NCBI GenBank assembly: GCA_003165615.1
Contig: PLWR01000078.1
Span: 11,511-29,619 of the forward strand
From: Acidobacteriota bacterium
GTDB lineage: Bacteria > Acidobacteriota > Terriglobia > UBA7540
Direction of reading: 5' to 3'
DNA length: 18,109 bases
The translations under genes and the position numbers were made by a program. Positions 8,876 through 15,748 of this stretch are shown piece after piece. A model generated the notes under the pieces. That model made no database searches. It was not told the DNA's origin and saw nothing but the letters and a program-made list of their open reading frames with translations. How positions within the stretch are numbered: the stretch's first letter is position 1; every line of letters begins with the position of its first letter.

Positions 8876-9160
8876 ATGCGCATGCACAACCCACCTCATC
8901 CGGGAGGCGTCCTGCGGGAGTATTTGGGGCCGGTGTCAGTTACAGATGCAACTCGGCATCTGGGGCTCTCGCGGGTCGCGCTGTCTCGTGTCCTGAACGG
9001 TAGTGCCGCGATCTCCGCCGATATGGCGCTAAGGTTGTCCGATGCCCTAGGTACCAGCCCCGAGCTTTGGACTGGAATGCAGGCCCAGCATGAATTGTGG
9101 GAAGCGTCGAGGCGGCGGCGAAGGAAGATAGCTCCCCTTACCGTGGCGCACGGCGTTTAG
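8876..9160 (+). CDS. HigA-family antitoxin / XRE-type regulator, no adjacent toxin
   Basis: 94 aa. It opens with the NPPHPGGVLREYL stretch typical of HigA antitoxins, then a helix-turn-helix at about residues 22-60 (DATRHLGLSRVALSRVLNG) and the usual SPELWTGMQAQHELWEA segment. HigA proteins bind DNA, repress their own operon and neutralise the RNase HigB. Here the gene before it is rtcB and the region after it runs into bacterioferritin, so no HigB is present. GAGGA lies nine bases before the ATG; a second ATG follows two codons later. The short gap to rtcB suggests transcription from the same message. It may act as a solitary regulator. Confidence 0.85.
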   Translation: MRMHNPPHPGGVLREYLGPVSVTDATRHLGLSRVALSRVLNGSAAISADMALRLSDALGTSPELWTGMQAQHELWEASRRRRRKIAPLTVAHGV

Positions 9161-9202
9161 GTGCACGAATCTTCCTCTCCATTCACACCCCACCGAACCG
9201 GT

Positions 9203-9667
9203 CTACACCTGCTGGGCAAGATAATTCTGAATGCCGATGGCCTCGATGAGCGAGAGCTGCTCTTCCAGAAAATCGACGTGCCCTTCTTCATCGGCAAGGA
9301 TTACCTGGAGCAGGTCGGCCGAGGCATGGTCACCGGCTTTGCGGCAGGTGGCGATGCCGGCGTTGTATTCGGCCACGGCATTCTTCTCCAGCGCCAGGTC
9401 GTTTTGAAATTGCGCTTTCACGTCCTTGCCCACGTTCAGTTTGGGCATGTCATTCAGATTGGGCGTGCCTTCCAGGAAGAGAATGTGCTCAATGAGCTTT
9501 TCCGCGTGCTTCATCTCATTGATGGACTCTTTCTTGGTGTGGTCGCCAAGTTTCTTATAGCCCCACGACTCGCACATTTCCGCGTGAATGAAATATTCGC
9601 TGATGGCCCCCAGTTCCTCCTTCAGCATTTTAGCCAGAACCTCGATAACTTCCGTTTTACCCTTCAT
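9203..9667 (-). CDS. bfr: Bacterioferritin
   Basis: 154 aa, standard length. It forms a 24-subunit shell that oxidises Fe(II) and stores iron, with heme between subunits. All di-iron ferroxidase ligands are present at the E. coli positions: E18, E51, H54, E94, E127 and H130. The heme ligand M52 is in NEMKHAEK. AGGAG precedes the ATG by about seven bases. It is convergent with the HigA-type gene (42 bases between ends). A promoter and leader palindrome lie upstream (see 9687-9744). A plus-strand reading frame over the same stretch is a shadow. Confidence 0.96.
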   Translation of the reverse strand: MKGKTEVIEVLAKMLKEELGAISEYFIHAEMCESWGYKKLGDHTKKESINEMKHAEKLIEHILFLEGTPNLNDMPKLNVGKDVKAQFQNDLALEKNAVAEYNAGIATCRKAGDHASADLLQVILADEEGHVDFLEEQLSLIEAIGIQNYLAQQV

Positions 9668-9686
9668 GATTAACTCCTTTTATGGA

Positions 9687-9707
9687 CGGTCTCCCTTCAA
9701 GAGACCG
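9687..9707 (-). promoter_or_regulatory. Leader palindrome upstream of bacterioferritin
   Basis: CGGTCTC, seven bases, GAGACCG: perfect 7-bp arms, about 20 bases upstream of the bfr ATG. Given the predicted promoter it would begin at about +3 of the message. It may be a repressor operator or an RNA stem in the 5' leader. It does not match the Fur box consensus. Confidence 0.5.
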
Positions 9708-9715
9708 GACTACCA

Positions 9716-9744
9716 GTGATAGATGGAAATACGGCATTCGTCAA
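9716..9744 (-). promoter_or_regulatory. Predicted sigma-70 type promoter of bacterioferritin
   Basis: On the minus strand, TTGACG (9739-9744), a 17-base spacer, then TATCAC (9716-9721). This is 5 of 6 and 4 of 6 to consensus at ideal spacing. The start of transcription would fall near 9709, giving a leader of about 40 bases that holds the palindrome and the AGGAG. Confidence 0.5.
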
Positions 9745-9889
9745 GTGAAATGCGAACAAGGAATGCGAACAAGGACGGTCCGAAGTCCTGCGTCCGAGGT
9801 CCCAGGTCTCCGGTGAAAAACCGGTCGTTGCTGGACGAGAAAGCCCCCTTGCAGGATGCGGCAAAGTCGATCAACCCTTGGTGACCGCG

Positions 9890-9917
9890 AACGGAGAACT
9901 GACAACGGAGAACTGAC
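9890..9917 (+). repeat. Tandem 14-bp repeat, two perfect copies
   Basis: AACGGAGAACTGAC occurs at 9890-9903 and again at 9904-9917, just downstream of the HAMP gene's stop. The rest of 9745-9889 has further imperfect GGTCC/GGACC-rich repetition and no believable gene; the short frames there merely translate the repeats. Confidence 0.7.
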
Positions 9918-9935
9918 GACAGATATTCTTCAATC

Positions 9936-10925
9936 CTATCCTTGCCCTGTTCCCCCGCCATTGTGCTTCTCCCGCGCGTGGGCGATCAAGCCGCGGACGC
10001 TATCAGCGAGTTCCACCACTTCGCCGTCACCCTTCACGTCAAACTCGATTTCGTAATTTCCTGCCGCGGCATGGTCAACAGCTTGTTTCAGGTCGGTCAG
10101 AGGCTTAACGACCTGGCGAGGCAGGGTGAAGCTGACCCAGATGCTTACGAGAATAGTAATCAGGGAAACGATTCCGCCCACGATCTCCGCCCGAATCAGC
10201 AGGGCGCGGGCGCGTTCGTGATCCTTCTGAACGCGCTTCCACCCGCGGCTTTCAAGCTCGGTGGAGAGGTTGATGATTCTCTGGCTGGCGGTGGCCAGAT
10301 CCCGCGAGGTTTGGCGGATCTCGGGATCGTTCTCCTCCACTTTGGCAGCAACTTCCGTATCGAAGGACTCAATGCGCGCACGCAGCATTTCGATCAAACG
10401 CGTGCGGCTTTCGCGGGGCGAATGCACCAGGACGTCATCCAGGTCTTTCTGGTAAGTCCGCACGATCTCCCGCAGGCTTTGAATGGGGGGCAGATTGCTT
10501 TCCCCCAGCCGCTCCACGGCGTGGTTAAAGCTCAACCGGTAAAACGTGATCTGCGCTTCGAGATCGTCCAACGCGGGTTTTTCCTCCGGCTGCAAGGTGC
10601 GGCAGGCCTGAATAGTCCTCTCCAGTTGCCGCAGGGATTCCCGGTTGCGGGCGATGTCGTCGGGATCGTGCAGGAGGAAGTAATTGGTCTCCGCCCGCCG
10701 GGCGTCAAGCATCTCGACGGAGGCGCGCTCAGCGTTTCTGGCCACGGGGGCATCGATGTTGACGATGCGGTCCACGATTGAAGCCATGGCAACCAGGTAA
10801 TAGACCGCTATGAAGATAACCGGCACCAGAATCAAGCGCACCAGCGCCAGGCTTAAAGCTACACGACGGCGCAGGGAAAAACCCTGAAGGAGGACGAGGA
10901 ATGATCTCCGCGAACGCCAAACCAT
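9936..10925 (-). CDS. Two-TM sensor with HAMP domain, no output domain
   Basis: 329 aa. A basic N-terminus leads into TM1 (about 24-47). Residues 50-240 form a mostly helical extracytoplasmic sensor rich in charged heptads, resembling four-helix sensors of chemoreceptors and histidine kinases. TM2 is at about 245-268, and a HAMP domain follows (268-320: PRQVVKPLTDLKQAVDHAAA, later GEVVELADSV). It then stops after a Gly-rich tail with no kinase, methyl-accepting or cyclase domain. It may signal through a separate partner or be a truncated receptor; repeats start right after the stop. The start at 10925 has only a weak GGGGA upstream. No kinase or response regulator lies nearby. The ligand is unknown. 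Confidence 0.75.
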   Translation of the reverse strand: MVWRSRRSFLVLLQGFSLRRRVALSLALVRLILVPVIFIAVYYLVAMASIVDRIVNIDAPVARNAERASVEMLDARRAETNYFLLHDPDDIARNRESLRQLERTIQACRTLQPEEKPALDDLEAQITFYRLSFNHAVERLGESNLPPIQSLREIVRTYQKDLDDVLVHSPRESRTRLIEMLRARIESFDTEVAAKVEENDPEIRQTSRDLATASQRIINLSTELESRGWKRVQKDHERARALLIRAEIVGGIVSLITILVSIWVSFTLPRQVVKPLTDLKQAVDHAAAGNYEIEFDVKGDGEVVELADSVRGLIAHAREKHNGGGTGQG

Positions 10926-11204
10926 ACGTTAGTTTCCCCGGCGCAAGGCCGGAGGGGAAGCCTTTCAATCACCTGACTTGTGTCCGCGGCATATTACTCC
11001 AAAATCCTTCGCGCGAGGGACGAATTCCACAGGTCGTTCACCTCCGGCGCAACGCCCACGGCGGTGAACCGGCGCCCATCGCGGGGTGGGCGGGACTTGC
11101 GCACTTTGACGGAGAAGAGTGAGGGCGCCCATTGTGGAGGGAACTTTTCTGTCATCAAAACCGTATTCTGAGATAAAGGTGGTCATTTGATGGGAGGAAG
11201 AAAA
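10926..11204. other. Divergent intergenic region without a recognised gene
   Basis: 279 bases between the HAMP protein gene and the zinc-ribbon PspC gene. It must hold both promoters, but no paired -35/-10 stands out. TTGACG near 11105 lacks a good -10. Short frames here have no recognisable protein content. Confidence 0.3.
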
Positions 11205-11540
11205 ATGTTTTGCCCTCAGTGTGGTAAAGAATATTCCCAGCGAGTTAATTTCTGCTGTCATTGCGGCACGGCGCTTTCCATACCCGCGTGCAACGTAAAC
11301 AAGAAGCTGATGCGCTCACGGGCAGACAAGAAAATCGCGGGTGTTTGCGCCGGGTTCGCCAATTACTTCGAACTGGACGTCACCCTGGTGCGAATTATCT
11401 GGCTGATGCTTGCCATCTTTGGAGGTTGCGGCGTCCTTGGCTATATCATTGCCTGGATCGTCATGCTGGAAGAACCCCTGACGCAGGCTGCGACTTCCAC
11501 CGCTGGTTCGGCAATTCCCCAAGCCGCGGGGAACCGCTAA
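11205..11540 (+). CDS. Zinc-ribbon plus PspC-domain membrane protein
   Basis: 111 aa. The N-terminal zinc ribbon has FCPQCG (C3, C6) and CCHCG (C17 or C18, C20). Residues 30-93 are a PspC domain (KLMRSRADKKIAGVCAGFA, then ELDVTLVRIIWL) with one or two membrane helices (LAIFGGCGVLGYIIAWIVML). PspC proteins sense or answer envelope stress with PspA/PspB; this stand-alone ribbon form is common outside enterobacteria and its role is not settled. The start at 11205 is preferred to the TTG or ATG at 11187-11190 because GGGAGGA lies six bases before it. No pspA or pspF neighbour. It is convergent with the M16 operon, 12 bases apart. Confidence 0.88.
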   Translation: MFCPQCGKEYSQRVNFCCHCGTALSIPACNVNKKLMRSRADKKIAGVCAGFANYFELDVTLVRIIWLMLAIFGGCGVLGYIIAWIVMLEEPLTQAATSTAGSAIPQAAGNR

Positions 11541-11552
11541 GCATTCGCGTTG

Positions 11553-13169
11553 TTACGGCGCCGCTTTCACCTCCAAGCGGAACGGAGCGAGTTGATCCTT
11601 GATGACCTTCTCGACTCCCACCGCGACGATGGCCTGACGGGCGGCGGAAAAATACTGGGATGCGGCTGCGTTCACATCATTGATGGTCACCTTGTTGATG
11701 CGCTCGCTTTCCCTCCCTAATTCTTCCGGCGGCAGGCCCAGCACCCATACCCGTGCCAAGGACCTACCCACGGAATCCTGGGACTGGAGCTCAATGGCCT
11801 TATTACCCACCAAATATCTTTGCGCGTGGACAAGCTCTTCATCGGAGGGGCTGGTGGTGGCCATGCGATTCAATTCGTAATCGATCTCGTTGACCGTCGC
11901 CCCCGTAACTTCGTTGCGCACGGCGGCCCAGGTTTGAAAGATGCCGGCCGTTCGCCGCGACGCCAAATAGGAGTAGGGCGAGTGCGTGTAGCCCTTGTCC
12001 TCGCGAATGTTCAGCGTCAAACGAGAGCCAAACATCCCCCCATAGACGGCGTTGGCCACTTGCGTGGCGGCGTAATCCGGGCTGCTTTCCGTGGGGCCAA
12101 CGGAGCCGACGGCGAGGGTGGTCTGGACGGAGTCGGGGCGATCGACAAAGAACACAGCGTGCGGCGGGACATCCGAAGGTCTTTCAACTGCCGGCACGGG
12201 GGGCGTGGAAGGCGCGGTCCACTTGCCGAACAGCGATGCAGCGGACGCGGTCATTTTCGCGGGATCGAAATCGCCCACGACAACAAGGAGAGCCTGATCA
12301 GGACGAAAGCGCCGCGTGTATTCGCTGCGCAATTCCTGGGGAGTCGCTTTGGCAATGGATTCCTGCGTCAAGGAAGTTACCGCGTAGGGGTGCTGTCCAA
12401 ATAAAACTCGCGCCATGGCGCGCTCCGCCAGGAAAGAGGGATCGGTTTCCTGCTGTTGTAAGTGGTCGGCGGCATTGCGTTTGGCCAGCTCCACTTCGTC
12501 GTCAGGAAACGTGGCGTTCTGCGCGACATCCGCGAGCACGGCAAGTCCAGCCTCGGCCTTCGAAGCGAGAACGCTCGTGTTGATCACCAGGGACTCGCTT
12601 CCCGCGCTCGCGCCCAAGTCCCCGCCCGCAGCCTGCAGTTCTTCCGCGATCTGCTTGGCGGATCGTGTGGCCGTTCCCTGGTCGATGGTCGCCGTCAGCA
12701 GTTCCGCCAGACCGGGCCGGTCCTGGGGATCAGCGGAGAACCCGCCTCGGACGGCAAGCGTATAGGAAACCTTGGGAAAGCCCGGGCGCGGCACCAGCCA
12801 CAGGGTTAGTCCATTGGCAAGCTTCTGCGCCGTGACTTGCGGCGCCTGGAAGGGTTTCAATTCGCCATAGGGAGGCAAGTCCTTGGGGAGAGGTTGCTTC
12901 TCCGCCCCTGCGGCGAGGGATACGGTCATGAACAGTAAGCCGAGAATGGCCAGGGTTTTGACCTGGATGTTTAATGCCCGCGAGGATCGTAATTTGACCC
13001 CCTCACTCCCGGCCCCTCTCCCCCAGGGGCGCGAGGGGAGAGTTAATTTGAATTTACTACCCTCGCCCCCCTGGGGGAGAGGGTGTCCGTCAACGGACGG
13101 ACGGGTGAGGGGGTTCTCTTCCATTGTCAACAAAGATGCGGAACGAGGTGCAAATATTCGTCGAGGCAT
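11553..13169 (-). CDS. M16B peptidase family protein, non-catalytic R/Y subunit
   Basis: 538 aa. Two M16 halves follow a signal peptide whose hydrophobic core lies only at about residues 70-88, ending AAGA-E. Where the zinc motif should be the sequence reads GLAELLTATIDQGT (153-166), so HxxEH is absent. The R/Y pair that grips substrate in the partner subunit is present (R389 and Y394, NIREDKGYT). It is probably the non-catalytic half of a periplasmic heterodimer with the upstream gene. The start at 13169 overlaps the upstream stop as TAATG and has GGGAG before it. Residues about 18-60 are encoded by a palindromic repeat, which makes the N-terminus abnormally long. An ATG at 13124 is a weaker alternative start, without Shine-Dalgarno. 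Confidence 0.85.
   Translation of the reverse strand: MPRRIFAPRSASLLTMEENPLTRPSVDGHPLPQGGEGSKFKLTLPSRPWGRGAGSEGVKLRSSRALNIQVKTLAILGLLFMTVSLAAGAEKQPLPKDLPPYGELKPFQAPQVTAQKLANGLTLWLVPRPGFPKVSYTLAVRGGFSADPQDRPGLAELLTATIDQGTATRSAKQIAEELQAAGGDLGASAGSESLVINTSVLASKAEAGLAVLADVAQNATFPDDEVELAKRNAADHLQQQETDPSFLAERAMARVLFGQHPYAVTSLTQESIAKATPQELRSEYTRRFRPDQALLVVVGDFDPAKMTASAASLFGKWTAPSTPPVPAVERPSDVPPHAVFFVDRPDSVQTTLAVGSVGPTESSPDYAATQVANAVYGGMFGSRLTLNIREDKGYTHSPYSYLASRRTAGIFQTWAAVRNEVTGATVNEIDYELNRMATTSPSDEELVHAQRYLVGNKAIELQSQDSVGRSLARVWVLGLPPEELGRESERINKVTINDVNAAASQYFSAARQAIVAVGVEKVIKDQLAPFRLEVKAAP
12997..13114. repeat. Palindromic repeat element inside the M16 reading frame
   Basis: CCCCCTCAC (12998-13006) pairs with GTGAGGGGG (13105-13113). 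CCCCTCTCCCCCAGGGGCG (13013-13031) pairs, with a one-base bulge, with the segment at 13064-13083. A small TCCGT/ACGGA stem sits in the right arm. The arrangement and sequence match the element at 14796-14870. It is open in the M16 frame and would encode a low-complexity Gly/Pro/Arg stretch. Confidence 0.8.
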
Positions 13170-14557
13170 TAACGGGCTCCCTTCTTGCCACCATCCGTGT
13201 GGCCGGAGGCTGGGGCGGGAACGCGATTGATGATGGTGCGATGAGTCTTCACCAGATACTTTGCGGCAAAGGCTCGAACCTCTGCCGGAGTCACACGCGC
13301 CAGCTCACCCGGGATTTCATTGACGCGCTCCGGGCTGCCGTCAAGCAGCGTGGCATGTGACAGAAGGGAAGCCCGGTCGATGGGAGCTTCCAGGTTCGAA
13401 TACCAGTCGGACTGCATCTTGGCGCTGATGCGTGCCAGCGCCGCGGGGCTCGGTCCCTGCGTGGCGAGATCGCTCATGACCGCATCGTAGGCGGTGAGAA
13501 CATCGTCGGCCTTCAGATTCGGCGGGTAAATAATGAACGACGTCAGCAGCGTTGGGCCGTCGTATTCAAAAGGGTTACCAAATACGAAGTTCACCCCACC
13601 GTTGACTTCGATCGCTACTTTCTTTTCCTTTACCAGCGCCTGGTAGAGCAGCGAGGCTTGTCCGTTGTGCAGAAGCTCGCCCACCAGCGCGCCCACCACC
13701 GCGTCGTGCGAGCGGCGCGGCGGCATGCGATAGCCAATGGCCAGGGCGGGCACTCGCGCCAACGCATCCTGCTCGGTGGATCGGCGCTCCGCGGTCTGCT
13801 CCGGCTCGGCAAGGTCGGGCTTGGGGGGCACCTGGCGCGGTCCAATCCCGCCAAAGTACTTTCCAACTTTGGCGAAGATTTCCTCGGGGGTCACGTCGCC
13901 CGCAATCGCCATAACGGCATTGTTAGGAGCGTAGTAGTGTTTGAAGAAGGCTTCCACATCCTGGATTTTCGCGGCATCCAGGTCCTTGAAATCGCCATAG
14001 AAATTGTGCGCATTGGGGAACCGGTCAAACGCCTTGCCGGGCAAGTCGATGGCGTAGAAAAGACCATAGGGCTCGTTCAGCACATTGACGCGGACTTCTT
14101 CTTCCACCACTTTGCGTTGGTTTTCCAAATGTTCGGGGGCAAAATCCAGAGACTTCAGGCGGTCGGCCTCAAGCCAAAGCACCGGATCAAGCTCGGAGAC
14201 CGGTGCGGTGTCAACGTATTCGGTGAAGTCGTAGCGTGTGTCGGCGTTATTCGATCCGCCGCCACCTTCAATCACTCGGTCAAACGTCCCTTTGGGCGCC
14301 ACCGGTGTGCCCTCAAACATCATGTGCTCGAACAGGTGGGCAAATCCCGTGTGGCCTTCGGGCTCCAGGCGGAACCCGAGTCGGTAGGAGATGCACAGTC
14401 CGAAGGTCGGCGCCGAGTGGTCCTCCGACACGACTACGACCAGACCATTGGGGAACTTCCTGGTCACGGCGGGGACCTTCCAGCCGCCCGCGCCGTATGC
14501 CGAGCCCGCCATCCCCAGCAGGCAGGCCAGGAATAGACTCAAACGCCAGAGCTTCAT
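13169..14557 (-). CDS. M16B zinc metalloprotease, catalytic subunit
   Basis: 462 aa. A Sec signal peptide (LSLFLACLLGMAGSAYG) precedes two M16 halves. The inverse zinc motif HLFEH (H74, E77, H78) is followed about 75 residues on by the glutamates of KVVEEEVRVN (E152-E154), giving a complete zinc site. The second half reads SLLYQALVKEKKVAI where an R/Y pair would stand, so that feature is missing and must come from a partner. It probably degrades peptides in the periplasm together with the downstream gene. The start at 14557 is chosen over 14575 because AAGGAG (14563-14568) sits five bases before it. Its TAA overlaps the next ATG by one base. Confidence 0.92.
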   Translation of the reverse strand: MKLWRLSLFLACLLGMAGSAYGAGGWKVPAVTRKFPNGLVVVVSEDHSAPTFGLCISYRLGFRLEPEGHTGFAHLFEHMMFEGTPVAPKGTFDRVIEGGGGSNNADTRYDFTEYVDTAPVSELDPVLWLEADRLKSLDFAPEHLENQRKVVEEEVRVNVLNEPYGLFYAIDLPGKAFDRFPNAHNFYGDFKDLDAAKIQDVEAFFKHYYAPNNAVMAIAGDVTPEEIFAKVGKYFGGIGPRQVPPKPDLAEPEQTAERRSTEQDALARVPALAIGYRMPPRRSHDAVVGALVGELLHNGQASLLYQALVKEKKVAIEVNGGVNFVFGNPFEYDGPTLLTSFIIYPPNLKADDVLTAYDAVMSDLATQGPSPAALARISAKMQSDWYSNLEAPIDRASLLSHATLLDGSPERVNEIPGELARVTPAEVRAFAAKYLVKTHRTIINRVPAPASGHTDGGKKGAR

Positions 14558-14632
14558 ACCGGCTCCTTGTTTCATTGAGTTAGTCCGAATATTTGGGGGT
14601 TTGCATTTAGGCGCCGACCCTCATCGTCCCAC

Positions 14633-14638
14633 AGTATA
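14633..14638 (-). promoter_or_regulatory. Possible -10 element of the M16 operon
   Basis: TATACT on the minus strand, about 75 bases before the chosen start at 14557. It is 5 of 6 to consensus, but the -35 position has only a poor match, so the call is tentative. Confidence 0.25.
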
Positions 14639-14772
14639 AACGAATTAGACGGACGGGCAGTTCATTCGTCACCCATGAATTGCCATCATCTGAAAGCCTT
14701 TGAGCGTTTTGAAGCCAGGGTCGTATAACAGAAGTTCGTTGCTTAATCCAGCCCGCCAAGCGGGCGAAAGAA

Positions 14773-14919
14773 CGTAGCCCATGGCGTCATGGGTAACGGA
14801 ACGCTCCCTCTCCCCCGTCCCCTCTCCCGCTCGCGGGAGAGGGGTGCCCGAAGGCGGGGTGAGGGTTCTGTCTCCCACGGCTTAGGCCATGGGCTACGAT
14901 CTTGCGCCCCTGTCGGGGC
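14773..14919. repeat. Composite nested palindromic repeat
   Basis: Outer perfect arms CGTAGCCCATGGC (14773-14785) and GCCATGGGCTACG (14886-14898) enclose an inner perfect 12-bp stem CCCCTCTCCCGC / GCGGGAGAGGGG (14819-14830, 14833-14844). The segment also has GGGGTGAGGG near 14856. A third small stem GCCCC-TGTC-GGGGC follows at 14906-14919. The inner part is the same repeat type as at 12997-13114. Confidence 0.8.
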
Positions 14920-14947
14920 TGCGAATACCGGGCCAAAAGGTCATGTA

Positions 14948-15429
14948 TTAGTAAGAGTCCTCGGGCATTCGCTTCTCAATTTCCAATAGCTGTTCATAAA
15001 GCAAGTTCAATGGATAGTCCTCACCATGAAACATAAAAATGTCACCATCAAGCGCCCGCAAGAATGCATGTTCACGGAAGCCCTTGGCACCGGTGACGAT
15101 GTTCATGTCGAAGAACGGCTGACCATAGTATTTCGATACCCACATATCCAGGCGCTCGTCAAAGTGCTCCAAGTGATTTCTCAGTCTTCGAAATGGCTTG
15201 AGATCTATTCCATTGAGATTGAGATGACCTGACAGAATTGCCGCTCGCTACCGGGTTTAGATTCAAGCAATTTGTCGACATTCACGGCGTGAACAATGAA
15301 GTGGTGCAATTGAAAAAACGTTTCGCTGACGCTGTTACTTGCCTTGGCATCGAGGTAAGCCGCGCAACATCGTTTCGCAAACTCGATTTGTGTTCTCGCC
15401 TCTCCGACGTAAATGTGCCACTTTTCCAT
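14948..15429 (-). pseudogene. Frameshifted gene of unknown function
   Basis: Two 74-codon frames read as one protein if a single A is restored at 15208-15209. The upstream frame (start ATG 15429) ends ISISME and then TAG at 15205-15207. Adding one A to the AA run makes MEIDLKPFRRLRNHLEHF and joins the downstream frame to its stop at 14948, giving about 160 aa. The joined protein is helical and charged (RNHLEHFDERLD, GDIFMFHGEDYPL), with no signal peptide or membrane helix. I do not recognise the family for certain. GC is clearly lower than in the flanking genes. A real mutation and a homopolymer sequencing error are both possible. Confidence 0.65.
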
Positions 15430-15712
15430 TATTGCTGTACCTCGACTAACGTTTGGGTTGAGATGCTGATTGTCGATACCCGCCGCAGCCGACAGGCAGG
15501 GATCATATATCCTTTATTTCACCACGTTCAAGCTCTTCAAGATAGCACCTAGACTGCCGGCGATTTTCTCATGCCCAATGTACCTGCGGCAACCGCGCGT
15601 CGTCATGCTGGGTCGGACACGGCGCGCAATTTATGCCCAGAGTTGGCAGTAACGAGGTGACGGCTTAAAGTCGATAGCTAATAGTCAAATCCGATCCCCC
15701 GGCACTTCGGGC

Positions 15713-15741
15713 TTGCCAACGGCAGTGTGATACTTTAGTAT
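15713..15741 (+). promoter_or_regulatory. Predicted promoter of the toxin-antitoxin operon, probably leaderless
   Basis: TTGCCA (15713-15718), 17 bases, TAGTAT (15736-15741): 5 of 6 and 4 of 6 to consensus at ideal spacing. Transcription would start near 15748, at the ATG 15749. No Shine-Dalgarno fits between the operator and the start, which supports a leaderless message. Confidence 0.5.
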
Positions 15742-15744
15742 CAC
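15727..15744. promoter_or_regulatory. Operator palindrome of the toxin-antitoxin operon
   Basis: GTGATACT-TT-AGTATCAC: perfect 8-bp arms around two bases. It covers the predicted -10 and ends four bases before the antitoxin ATG, the expected place for autorepression by a Phd/YefM dimer. Confidence 0.75.
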
Positions 15745-15748
15745 TTCT

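Larger units (their letters stand above)
14558..14947. other. Gene-free stretch upstream of the M16 operon
   Basis: 390 bases. The proximal part should carry the M16 promoter; the remainder is dominated by the nested palindrome at 14773-14919. The short frames on both strands translate repeat sequence, and no gene is supported. Confidence 0.5.
15430..15748. other. Lower-GC stretch with only very short frames
   Basis: No convincing gene. On the minus strand a 25-codon frame (ATG at 15504-15506, AAGGA just before it) ends in TAATG, overlapping the start of the frameshifted gene. Another minus-strand frame ends immediately before it in KSLNVVK. These could be leader peptides or gene remnants. 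The right end carries the Phd/ParE promoter. Confidence 0.3.

Noticed and set aside
9161..9673. 170-codon plus-strand frame
   Set aside because: Antisense to bacterioferritin, whose metal and heme ligands are all in place; no ribosome site.
9710..9961. 83-codon minus-strand frame after the HAMP gene
   Set aside because: Translates intergenic repeats; no protein-like conservation.
12990..13115. CRISPR-like or terminator reading of the C/G-rich stems
   Set aside because: Only one unit, no spacers, no T-run, and it lies inside an open frame; it fits a palindromic repeat better.
13658..14536. 292-codon plus-strand frame
   Set aside because: Mirror of the catalytic M16 gene; no recognisable domain.
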